Of a stretch of 6,152 nt of DNA, positions 1-6,043 are shown in pieces. Positions within the stretch are counted from its first letter, which is position 1, and every line of letters starts with the position of its first letter. Location: positions 1-6,152 of the forward strand of contig NZ_JBHRTA010000012.1 of NCBI RefSeq assembly GCF_042646065.1, given 5' to 3'. The position numbers and the translations under genes are program-made. This DNA comes from Parapedobacter deserti. Its GTDB lineage: Bacteria; Bacteroidota; Bacteroidia; Sphingobacteriales; Sphingobacteriaceae. Below the pieces are notes generated by a model. That model made no database searches. It was not told the origin of the DNA and saw only the letters and a program-made list of their open reading frames with translations.

Positions 1-384
1 AACCAGTGGGAGGATCGGAACGCGGCCGGTACGGCCTACACGAGCCGTTCGTGGCCGGCCACGGGGATGACGGTGCTTACCGAGCAGTTCTATGACGACT
101 ACAACATTGCGGGCCTTCCGGCAGCCTACAGGCGCACGGACTACAGCACGATGACCAGGGGGTTGCCGACGGTGTCTCGGGTGCAGGTGCTGGGCACGTC
201 GCAGTACCTGTGGAGCGCGGTGTACTACGATGACCGCGGCAACGCGGTACGGGAGGTCAGGCAGCACTACCGGGGGGGCACGGCCGCGGCGAATAACTAT
301 GACGACATCGCCACGGAGTACAGCTTCACGCGGCAGNCACGTACGACCACCGTGGGCGTCCGGTGGATACCTGGAAGCGGCTGA
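1..384 (+). CDS. RHS/YD-repeat protein, upstream fragment (5' partial, frame broken at N337)
   Basis: The frame is open from the first base of the window, so the start lies upstream. The translation is rich in aromatic and Gly/Asp YD-type segments (VYYDDRGNAVREVRQHY, EQFYDDYNIAGLPAAYRR), as in the strands of RHS β-shell proteins that encapsulate a C-terminal toxin. Up to about base 336 (ATEYSFTRQ) the sequence is RHS-like. After the N at 337 this frame gives a non-RHS tail and stops at 382-384, while the RHS reading resumes in another frame as TYDHRGRPVDTWKRL. This is therefore the same gene as the following 363-2060 entry, separated by a frame error. In RHS relatives I would expect more residues between SFT and YDHRGR, so the N may stand for missing sequence and not one base. 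That last point is from memory of the family, not from an alignment. Confidence 0.75.
   Translation, partial: NQWEDRNAAGTAYTSRSWPATGMTVLTEQFYDDYNIAGLPAAYRRTDYSTMTRGLPTVSRVQVLGTSQYLWSAVYYDDRGNAVREVRQHYRGGTAAANNYDDIATEYSFTRQXRTTTVGVRWIPGSG
337..337. other. Ambiguous base N at a frame break in the RHS gene
   Basis: The only N in the window. Frame 1 carries RHS sequence to its left and frame 3 to its right. One extra base (or 3n+1 extra bases) in place of the single N would join them. This points to an assembly or consensus fault in a repetitive gene, although a true frameshift mutation cannot be excluded. Confidence 0.9.
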
Positions 385-2060
385 ACACGGGTACGCGCAC
401 GCTTGTATCGCGCAACGTTTACAACGAGGTTGGCCAGTTGCGGACCAAGCAGCTGCACAGCACGGACGGGAGCACGTTTGCCGAGTCGGTCAATTACAGC
501 TACAACGCGCGCGGGTGGCTTAAGGGTACGGTGTCGCCGAAGTTCCAGCAGACGCTGCTCTACGAGGACACCTCGGCGGCTGCTTTCCGGCAGTACAACG
601 GAAACATCAGCCGGCAGAGCTGGCGGCACGGCACGGGTGCAGTCCAGGGGTACAGCTACACGTACGACCGGCAGAACCGGCTGCTTACGGGTCTTTCCGG
701 GAGCTTCGGGGAGACGGTCACGTATGACCGTTCGGGGAACATCGCGACGCTGAAGCGTGATGCGGGTGCGGTGTGGACGTACGGATACACGGCCGCGGAG
801 GGCAACCGGCTGCAGACCATTACGGGGGGCAGCGCAACGTACCAGTACGATGCCAACGGGAACATGACGCTGGACGGGCGGGTGAACCGGTCGGTTACGT
901 ACAACGAGCTGAACCTTCCCCGGGCGGTTGGGGGTACGTCGGCGACCTACACGTACGATGCCACGGGCCGGAAGCTGCGTTCGGTGGTTGGTAGCATCAC
1001 CACGGATTACATCGACGGCATCGAGTGGGAGGGCAGTGCATTGAACGCCATCCACATGGAGGAGGGGCGTATACTTCCCTCGGGCATCTACGACTATGTG
1101 CTGCGCGACCACCTGGGCAACACGCGGAGCGGCTTCTCTTCAAACGCCACGGGTACGGCCAAGTTCGTGGGGGACTACCGTCCTTTCGGTACGGTGTACA
1201 ACCAGGGCAGCATACCTTCGCCGAAAAACCGTTATCTTTACAACGGGAAGGAGCTGCAGGACGGTTCCGGGTATTACGATTACGGCGCACGGTTCTATGA
1301 CCCGGTGATCGGGAGGTGGGGTAGTGTTGACCCGCTGGCCGAGCAGGGGAGGCGATGGAGCCCATACAACTACGGATTTAATAACCCTGTCAGATTTATT
1401 GACCCGGACGGAAGATGGGCAATGTCTTTAGACCTTGAAGTGGAGAAGCAAGACGATGACACGTACAAGGTAGTTGGAGGTACTGCCAATGCGGACAAGA
1501 ATATCTACGTGATGGAAAATGGAAAACGTACAGGTGAAATAGTAGGAGAAATGCTCACCGAATATTCCTTCCATTACGAGGATGGCAGTGCGGTGGTTGG
1601 TGCAACTATTAATCTCAATGACCGATCCGGACAGAATTTTATAGACAATGAAATCCTTGCAGAAAGCCTTGGTCTATTCCATTACATGAAAAATGCCACA
1701 GGGGGTGAAACATATGATTTCAAAACACGAGATATGCCCGGAGGATTAACCCGGGAAGAAAGAGGTCAATACACTTATAGGGGAATGTCATTTAATGGTA
1801 AGGTAGCATCAGCAAGGGATATTGGGAATTACGCAGCTGGTTACATTGCAGGATCATATGGATTTGGATGGGGAGCTTCCCGAGTTGCCTTTGATGCGTT
1901 GGAAAGCTATCAAAAAGGAGGTTTTGCCACAGAAGGGCGACCGACACAACGGGCACAGCGTTCAGGGCATAATGTAGGCTATCCGATTTTCCAGCAAAAA
2001 CAATTTGAAAGAGAATGGAAAAAAGCAACAAGTCCGTGGCCAACAGGGCCAAAATGGTAA
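363..2060 (+). CDS. RHS repeat-associated core protein with C-terminal type 44-like polymorphic toxin
   Basis: This continues the upstream RHS fragment. The RHS-like frame runs from about 339, and the GTG at 363 is only the first in-frame start, not the real one. Residues 1-290 (counted from 363) carry YD repeats such as VTYDRSGNIATL, YQYDANGNMTLDG and YTYDATGRKLRS, then RDHLGNTRSGF. Residues about 290-350 form the RHS-associated core (TIGR03696 type): RYLYNGKELQDGSGYYDYGARFYDPVIGRW, PYNYGFNNPVRFIDPDG. In the family this core closes the shell and the variable tip after it is the toxin. The tip here (about 351-565) contains YDFK at 451-454 and FNGKVASARDIGNYAAGYIAG from 477. These resemble the bacterial toxin 44 family (Ntox44, PF15607), which was predicted as a toxin domain, possibly a nuclease; activity and target are unproven here. 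Codon and base composition drop in GC just past the core, as expected for an exchangeable tip. The stop is overlapped by the next gene, a candidate immunity gene. RHS and core assignment is very secure; the toxin family is moderately so. Confidence 0.9.
   Translation: MDTWKRLNTGTRTLVSRNVYNEVGQLRTKQLHSTDGSTFAESVNYSYNARGWLKGTVSPKFQQTLLYEDTSAAAFRQYNGNISRQSWRHGTGAVQGYSYTYDRQNRLLTGLSGSFGETVTYDRSGNIATLKRDAGAVWTYGYTAAEGNRLQTITGGSATYQYDANGNMTLDGRVNRSVTYNELNLPRAVGGTSATYTYDATGRKLRSVVGSITTDYIDGIEWEGSALNAIHMEEGRILPSGIYDYVLRDHLGNTRSGFSSNATGTAKFVGDYRPFGTVYNQGSIPSPKNRYLYNGKELQDGSGYYDYGARFYDPVIGRWGSVDPLAEQGRRWSPYNYGFNNPVRFIDPDGRWAMSLDLEVEKQDDDTYKVVGGTANADKNIYVMENGKRTGEIVGEMLTEYSFHYEDGSAVVGATINLNDRSGQNFIDNEILAESLGLFHYMKNATGGETYDFKTRDMPGGLTREERGQYTYRGMSFNGKVASARDIGNYAAGYIAGSYGFGWGASRVAFDALESYQKGGFATEGRPTQRAQRSGHNVGYPIFQQKQFEREWKKATSPWPTGPKW
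1276..1294 (+). repeat. RHS core junction repeat, copy 1 (in the full RHS gene)
   Basis: The sequence acgattacggcgcacggtt encodes the YDYGARF part of the core. It recurs identically at 2546-2564, and its first 13 bases recur at 6046-6058 (14 bases if the preceding t is counted). The two other copies mark the start of orphan tip modules, so this is the likely site of homologous exchange between tips. Confidence 0.85.
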
Positions 2061-2512
2061 AGGTGTTACTTAAAACAACAGGTGTTATACTGTTTTTAAT
2101 GGTGGCATTATTGGTTTGGTTTGACCAGTCTCGTTCATTTTACTGTCTATCGGAAAATAAATGTGTTACGGTATGGAAACGCCTTGGCAACAAATGCTAC
2201 ATTGTTCCCGGCAAGTATTATGGAATATTCAAGCCTTCTGATAATTATATAAAAACGACTAACACTGGATACGTAGATGTTATTTTTCTTAACGACATAA
2301 GCTTGCTTGTCGATATTGAAGATAACGCAAAGATTATACGTCATCCTGGCAAGAATTTGATAGAACTGTACAGTAATAATAAAGCTGTAAATGATAGTCT
2401 ATATACCTATTTTGATGGTAAATATCATAAGTATAAAAACGAGGTTGAGTACATAAGCATTGATATTAAGGAAAACTATGCTATCAATAAGGCAGGTAGG
2501 AAGTTAAGGTAA
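2015..2512 (+). CDS. Putative membrane-anchored immunity protein for the type 44-like toxin
   Basis: A 165-residue protein I cannot assign to a named family. Its start overlaps the end of the RHS toxin gene by 46 bases; a second in-frame ATG at 2054 (residue 14) would overlap by only 7 bases and is an equally reasonable start. A basic N-terminus (several Lys/Arg) is followed by one hydrophobic segment, about residues 17-36 (VLLKTTGVILFLMVALLVWF), with no lipobox. By the positive-inside rule the rest would face the periplasm. The C-terminal part is a β-rich, polar domain with three Cys (YCLSENKC, KCYIV) and the segment YIVPGKYYGIFKPSDNYI. GC is much lower than in the RHS core (32% by count over 2281-2340, against 65% over 661-720). 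Position directly after a toxin tip is the basis for calling it immunity. It could instead be a toxin-associated accessory protein. Confidence 0.65.
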   Translation: MEKSNKSVANRAKMVKVLLKTTGVILFLMVALLVWFDQSRSFYCLSENKCVTVWKRLGNKCYIVPGKYYGIFKPSDNYIKTTNTGYVDVIFLNDISLLVDIEDNAKIIRHPGKNLIELYSNNKAVNDSLYTYFDGKYHKYKNEVEYISIDIKENYAINKAGRKLR

Positions 2513-2545
2513 TCGGCCAAGGAATTACAGCACAGCTTAATTAAC

Positions 2546-2564
2546 ACGATTACGGCGCACGGTT
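2546..2564 (+). repeat. RHS core junction repeat, copy 2 (start of orphan module 1)
   Basis: Nineteen bases identical to 1276-1294. The copy lies 34 bases after the stop of the upstream immunity gene and just after an in-frame stop at 2542-2544. RHS-like coding begins here abruptly, without a start codon. Confidence 0.85.
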
Positions 2565-2731
2565 TTACGATCCCGTTATTGTGCGTTTTGGCACGATAGA
2601 TAGGTTTGCAGAGAAGTACTATGATTTAACTCCGTATCAATACGGTGCGAATAATCCTATGCGTTATATTGATATAAATGGCGATAGCATAAGTGTTGCT
2701 GAGATGTATCGAGAACAATTCGCCAAAGACC

Positions 2732-2739
2732 TCAATAAT
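2732..2739. repeat. Target site duplication, left copy
   Basis: TCAATAAT directly before the left inverted repeat. It is identical to 5035-5042 directly after the right inverted repeat. Eight bases is the duplication length known for the IS66 family. Confidence 0.95.
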
Positions 2740-2765
2740 GTATCCGCCCGACCAACTGCATATTT
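2740..2765 (+). repeat. IS66 left inverted repeat
   Basis: Starts GTATCCGCCCGACCAACT and ends CATATTT. It matches the reverse complement of 5009-5034 at 22 of 26 positions; the mismatches are at repeat positions 11, 13, 14 and 19. Confidence 0.93.
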
Positions 2766-2812
2766 TTTGAGTAATTGATCGTCTTTAGCTTTACGCCCAA
2801 AATAATATATTT

Positions 2813-3100
2813 ATGAAAGAGCGTAGAGATTACATGTTTACCCTTGTTGGCCAGTGGCGTGAGAGTGGTTTGACCCGGCAGGAGTTCTGCCTGCAGCATG
2901 GCATCACCCTAGGCAAGTTCAGTTATTGGATCAGTCGCTGGAAGGAGGATCAATCCGCCGGGGATAGCGGTTTTATTCCGATGGTTTCGCCCAGGGCGGC
3001 AGGTCATCCTGTCTTATCGGTTATCTATCCCAACGGTGTGCGGTTGGAAGTGCCTTCGGCGGACCTTGGACTATTGTCCAGGCTGATTGCCCTTGCCTGA
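2813..3100 (+). CDS. tnpA: IS66 accessory protein TnpA
   Basis: A 95-residue protein, the usual size for this accessory gene. The N-terminal half has a helix-turn-helix pattern (LVGQWRESGLTRQEFCLQHGI, then TLGKFSYWISRWK), as in the IS3/IS66 OrfA-type DNA-binding domain. The C-terminal half ends with a short β segment (SVIYPNGVRLEVP) followed by a LLSRLIALA helix, typical of IS66 TnpA. In the family it is needed with TnpB for transposition, though its exact role is not settled. The ATG at 2813 is the first good start inside the element, in an AT-rich leader (aataatatattt). The stop TGA shares its last base with the tnpB start, so the two are probably translationally coupled. Confidence 0.93.
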   Translation: MKERRDYMFTLVGQWRESGLTRQEFCLQHGITLGKFSYWISRWKEDQSAGDSGFIPMVSPRAAGHPVLSVIYPNGVRLEVPSADLGLLSRLIALA

Positions 3101-3453
3101 TGTTTTCGCTGGGTTCCTCGCACCGTTATTACCTGTACGGCGGCCATTGCGATATGAGGAAAAGTTTTGACGGGCTTTGCGGGCTGGTGTCCTCGGGTTT
3201 GTGCCGTGGGGCCACAGGCGGTGATGTGTTCGTTTTCCTGAACCGGCGCCGAACGCACATGAAGCTTTTGCACTGGGAGCATGGCGGGTTCGTGCTGTAT
3301 TACAAAAGGCTGGAGGGCGGCACCTTCCCGCTGCCCAGAACCAGTTCGCCGGGCGGGGAGATCGACTGGAGCGAGCTGGTGCTGATGGTGGAAGGAATCG
3401 TTGTGGAAAAGAGCCGCAGACGGCATCGGTTTTCACTAAAAAAAGTGGTCTAA
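3100..3453 (+). CDS. tnpB: IS66 accessory protein TnpB (Orf2-like)
   Basis: A 117-residue protein matching the IS66 Orf2 family (PF05717) in length and motifs: YYLYGGHCDMRKSFDGLCGLV near the N-terminus, then GDVFVFLNRRRTHMKLLHWEHGG, FVLYYKRLEGGTFPLP and a C-terminal WSELVLMVEGI. The family is known from IS66 elements and is required for transposition with TnpA and TnpC; no catalytic activity is established. Start ATG at 3100 overlaps the tnpA stop as TGATG, the common arrangement that couples the two genes. About 60 bases separate it from tnpC. Confidence 0.95.
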   Translation: MFSLGSSHRYYLYGGHCDMRKSFDGLCGLVSSGLCRGATGGDVFVFLNRRRTHMKLLHWEHGGFVLYYKRLEGGTFPLPRTSSPGGEIDWSELVLMVEGIVVEKSRRRHRFSLKKVV

Positions 3454-3513
3454 AGCGATCAAAAACATCGTTTTTTGCTTGCGTAAACCACTGGTTATTT
3501 GTATTTTTATGCC

Positions 3514-5018
3514 ATGCAAACGGCACTGGGAAACCTGTCAAAAAAAGACCTTTTAGCGATGGTTTCCGACCGTGACCGGGCCCTGGCCGAGCGCGATGAA
3601 AAGATAGATTACCTGGAATCGCAGCTGGCCATGTACAGGCGGATGCAGTTCGGCCAGAAGCGCGAACGCTTTGAAGGTGACCCTAACCAGACATCCCTGC
3701 CATTCGATGCGGAACCCGCCGCGGCAGAGCAGCAGGGAGAGGAAATAAAAGAAAAGATTGAATACGTCCGCAAACGCCCCAACCACAAAGGGCGCGCGAA
3801 ACTTCCTGAGCACTTACCGGTAGAAGAAATCGAGATCCACCCGGAGGGTGACCTCTCGGATATGGTCTGTATCGGCAAAGAAATCACCGAAGAACTGGAA
3901 TGCGAGCCGGCAAAGTTCTATATCAAACGGTATATCCGCTATAAATATGCTGCTAAAAGCTGTGATGGGGTGAAAATCGGCGAGCTTCCCGAGCGGGTGA
4001 TCGACAAGGGCATCCCCGGGGCCGGCCTTCTGGCCATGATCCTGACCGATAAATACGTGGACCACCTGCCGCTCTACAGACAGAAACAGCGCTTGGCAAG
4101 GGAAAACATCCGGATACCTTCCTCCACGATCGAGGGCTGGACAAAAGAGGCGCTCATCAAACTCCACCCGCTTTATGAGCAACTCGTCTTCGACACCAAA
4201 GCCAAAGGTTATCTTCAGGTGGATGAGACCCCGATCAGGGTACTGGACAGCGAAAAAAAGGGGCTGCCCACCAGGGATACTATTGGGTATACCATGCCCC
4301 GTTGGATGGAACGGTATTGTTTGACTATAGCCCTACCCGGGGAAGCAGCGCACCGTTGCCCGTACTGGGGAGCTTCCGGGGATACTTGCAGACCGACGGG
4401 TATGCCGTATGCGGGAAATACGCGCGGAGCAAAAACGTGGTCCACCTGGCCTGCTGGGCGCATGCAAGAAGAGAGTTCGAGCGCGCCTTGGATAATGACC
4501 GGCCCAGGGCCGAAAAAGCCCTGCTCATGATCCAGCGGCTCTATGCGGTTGAAAGGCGGGCCCGGGAAGAAAAACTGGCCGCCGAACAGATCAAGGAACT
4601 GCGGCTGACCGAGTCGCTACCGGTAATCAACGGGCTGGGGAAATGGATCTTTGAAGAGATAAAAACCACCCTGCCCAAAAGTCAGATCGGCAAAGCGATG
4701 GCCTATGCTTACGCCAGATGGGATGGGCTGTCGGCTTACCTGTATGACGGGAACCTGCAGATAGATAATAATCTATGCGAAAATGCGCTTCGCCCATGCT
4801 GTTTAGGTCGAAAGAACTACCTCTTCGCCGGAAGCCATGAAGCCGCCCAGCGGGCCGCCATGATCTATTCCTTCTTCGCCATCTGCAAAAAACACGAAGT
4901 GAATCCCTTCCAGTGGCTGAAATACACGCTGGAAAACATCATGACCATAAACCACAAGAACCTGAAAGACTTGTATCCGCAGAATTATAAAAGAAAACTG
5001 CAGGAATCAAATATGTAG
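3514..5018 (+). pseudogene. tnpC: IS66 transposase TnpC (DDE), split by a frameshift at an A7G tract
   Basis: The ATG at 3514 is preferred over a TTG at 3499. The N-terminal 45 residues form a leucine-rich coiled coil (LAERDEKIDYLESQLAMYRRMQF). The region corresponding to the zf-IS66 domain (about residues 105-150) lacks the usual paired cysteines. The catalytic domain (DDE_Tnp_IS66, PF03050) follows: first Asp in VDETP (residue 237), second Asp in LQTDGY (about 295) and Glu in CENALRP (about 423), then the C-terminal segment ICKKHEVNPFQWL. The first frame stops at 4528-4530. The correct continuation, GAAHQGYYWVYHAPLDG, lies in the -1 frame from 4260 and runs to 5018. The break falls between the first and second catalytic Asp, so the shorter products cannot be active alone. 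Joined, the protein is 501 residues, normal for TnpC. The cause may be a lost A in the homopolymer, a sequencing error, or ribosomal slippage. Confidence 0.92.
4254..4260 (+). promoter_or_regulatory. Possible -1 slippery heptamer A_AAA_AAG in tnpC
   Basis: The heptamer is in the exact register of the tnpC reading frame (gaa aaa aag). A -1 slip leads directly into the frame that encodes the rest of the transposase. A_AAA_AAG is a well-known strong bacterial slippery site (E. coli dnaX, IS3-type elements). No convincing stimulatory hairpin at the usual spacing is seen downstream, and IS66 elements do not normally use frameshifting for tnpC, so a simple indel remains at least as likely. Confidence 0.35.
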
Positions 5019-5034
5019 TTCATAGGGCGGATAC
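5009..5034 (-). repeat. IS66 right inverted repeat
   Basis: Its reverse complement begins GTATCCGCCCTATGAACT and ends CATATTT, matching the left repeat at 22 of 26 positions. The last codon and stop of tnpC (5013-5018) lie inside it. Confidence 0.93.
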
Positions 5035-5042
5035 TCAATAAT
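5035..5042. repeat. Target site duplication, right copy
   Basis: TCAATAAT, identical to 2732-2739. Only one copy belongs to the ancestral toxin gene. Confidence 0.95.
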
Positions 5043-5555
5043 GCGTTTGGCGATAAGGCAAATTCACTGACATTTAATTCGGCCGGAAAACTCACTCTTG
5101 ATGGGAAAGCAAAAGACTTCGTTAAAGGAATGTCAAAGGAACAAAAAGAGTTATTTAAAGGATTTAATAAACTAATGAACAGTAAAGAAACAGTATCTGT
5201 TGCTTACGAAAACAGTTACGAATTAAATGTTGGAGGAAAAATTCTGTCTGTGGATGTTGTTCAAGAATTTGGAGGCGGGCTGTACTCGAAAAACGACAAT
5301 ATTATTATTGTAGCACCCGATGTCGGTTCTGTTGACGTGACTCTAGATGTATTGCCTTTTTCTAATCAGGTCGTCAACCAAAATACCACATCTACACTTT
5401 TTCATGAGATAGGTGAGGCAAACACGACGAATCTTCAATTTCGAGGCGATGTGATTAAATATGAAAATCATGTACGTAAAATAATTGGACTTCCGATTCG
5501 CCCTACTGATTTAAATCATAGTAATACGATTCCTACACAATACAAAAAACCATGA
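5043..5555 (+). pseudogene. Orphan RHS toxin tip, 3' half (zincin-like HEIGE motif)
   Basis: Continues the tip interrupted at 2739. With the IS and one duplication removed, the frame joins exactly as AKDLNN-AFGDKANSLTF, giving 235 residues from the core start to the stop at 5553-5555. An ATG at 5130 could start a shorter product, but it would lack the core. The tip has a low-complexity charged linker (KDFVKGMSKEQKELFKGFNKLM), a β-rich part, then STLFHEIGEANTT (HEIGE at 5403-5417) and a downstream IKYENHVRKIIGLPIRPTDLNH. HE-x-x plus a downstream Glu/Asn helix looks like a zinc metallopeptidase toxin, but the second metal His of HExxH is Glu here. This may be a variant of the family or an inactive site; I do not know a named family with certainty. 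As it stands, the toxin cannot be made as an RHS-linked tip. Its candidate immunity gene overlaps its stop. Confidence 0.8.
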
Positions 5556-6043
5556 GAGGAAAAACGCTATTTGCATTTATATTATTGGTTGTTATTTCTC
5601 ATAGTTGTCGTCCGCAACGAGATGTTGCAGGTTATGATCAATACCGTTTGTATAAAAAGCTTATTTATATAGACAATATTCTACAGGATCTCATACCCTT
5701 AAAAGTAAATGAGTTTTACTACTCGTTGTTGAAAGACAAAGACTTGTCAAAGAAATATCAGGAATATGACACGATCAGAAGAGAACATAACATTTATGTT
5801 TTTACTAAAAAAGCAAAGGATGGATATTTAAATGTCAATAAAGGTTTAATGACATTTATTGCTTCTAATGACTCAAACGAAGTGGAAGTTAAATCAATAC
5901 GCTATATTATAGATGATGAGGCAATAATAAAGGAAGAGAATATTGCTAAGTTGTTGGCTTTGGAAAAACGGAAGATCAAGAATGTTATTTATGACTTTTC
6001 TAATGAAACTGATCTCTTGTCGGTCAAGATAATTACGAGATAG
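5552..6043 (+). CDS. Putative lipoprotein, candidate immunity protein of the orphan toxin
   Basis: A 163-residue protein not assigned to a named family. The ATG at 5552 overlaps the toxin stop in ATGA, a classic translational coupling and the usual geometry of a toxin-immunity pair. The N-terminus is a signal peptide (MRGK, then TLFAFILLVVISHS) ending at Cys19. SHSC is a loose lipobox with Ser at -1, so a lipoprotein of the periplasm or outer membrane is likely but not certain. The remainder is very polar and Lys-rich, with mixed helix and strand (YDQYRLYKKLIYIDNILQ, VEVKSIRYIIDDEAIIKEEN) and no visible catalytic motif. The frame is intact although the toxin upstream is broken by IS66. No promoter of its own can be pointed to. 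The stop at 6041-6043 is followed after two bases by another RHS core remnant. Confidence 0.7.
   Translation: MRGKTLFAFILLVVISHSCRPQRDVAGYDQYRLYKKLIYIDNILQDLIPLKVNEFYYSLLKDKDLSKKYQEYDTIRREHNIYVFTKKAKDGYLNVNKGLMTFIASNDSNEVEVKSIRYIIDDEAIIKEENIAKLLALEKRKIKNVIYDFSNETDLLSVKIITR

Larger units (their letters stand above)
2545..2778 (+). pseudogene. Orphan RHS-CT module, 5' half (core end plus start of toxin tip), cut by IS66
   Basis: RHS coding starts right after an in-frame stop at 2542-2544, with no start codon of its own (GTG at 2581 is only incidental). It reads DYGARFYDPVIVRFGTIDRFAEKYY, then LTPYQYGANNPMRYIDINGD, a complete end of an RHS core of a different subtype from that of the upstream gene. 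The usual Gly of DPVIGR is Val here. After the core comes SISVAEMYREQFAKDLNN. Native coding ends at 2739. From 2740 the frame runs into the left end of the IS66 element and stops at 2776-2778. The remainder of the same tip resumes at 5043. Such orphan cassettes are known next to rhs and cdiA genes as a silent store of toxin tips. Confidence 0.85.
2740..5034 (+). mobile_element. Complete IS66-family insertion sequence (2295 bp)
   Basis: Bounded by 26-bp inverted repeats (22 of 26 matches, both starting GTATCCGCCC) and a perfect 8-bp direct duplication TCAATAAT. It contains the three genes usual for the family in the usual order, tnpA, tnpB and tnpC, on one strand. The first two are coupled by a TGATG overlap, and the tnpC stop lies within the right repeat. 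The element is inserted in a low-GC toxin tip and is visibly richer in GC than its surroundings. Intact ends and duplication suggest a recent insertion. The tnpC frame is broken, so autonomous movement depends on whether that break is real or bypassed. Confidence 0.96.

Noticed and set aside
297..1112. Long open frame on the - strand (271 codons) opposite the RHS core
   Set aside because: It lies fully opposite secure RHS coding sequence, its translation is Arg/Val/Pro-rich without recognisable motifs, and it is explained by the high GC content of the + strand gene.
1792..2052. - strand open frame of 86 codons with a hydrophobic N-terminus
   Set aside because: It is opposite the conserved toxin tip region (FNGKVASARDIGNYAAGYIAG) and has no supporting context.
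2581..2778. Independent 65-residue gene starting at GTG 2581
   Set aside because: RHS core coding clearly begins upstream at 2545, and the last 13 codons are the left end of the IS66 element, so this is a truncated fragment and not a gene.
2760..2812. Bacteroidota-type promoter (TTG near -33, TAnnTTTG near -7) before tnpA
   Set aside because: tattttttg at 2761 resembles the -7 box but has one base too many, and no well-spaced -33 element is visible. Support is insufficient.
3463..3480. Hairpin caaaaac-atc-gttttttg between tnpB and tnpC as a terminator
   Set aside because: The stem is almost all A-T with a three-base loop, and termination before tnpC would make little sense in this operon. 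It is probably chance in an AT-rich spacer.
3499..3513. TTG at 3499 as the start of tnpC
   Set aside because: The five added residues (first codon plus YFYA) are not typical, and the ATG at 3514 begins a normal IS66 TnpC N-terminus.
3025..3541. Two overlapping - strand open frames opposite tnpB
   Set aside because: They are shadows of tnpB and the tnpB-tnpC spacer. Their translations are Arg/Pro/His-rich and show no family resemblance.
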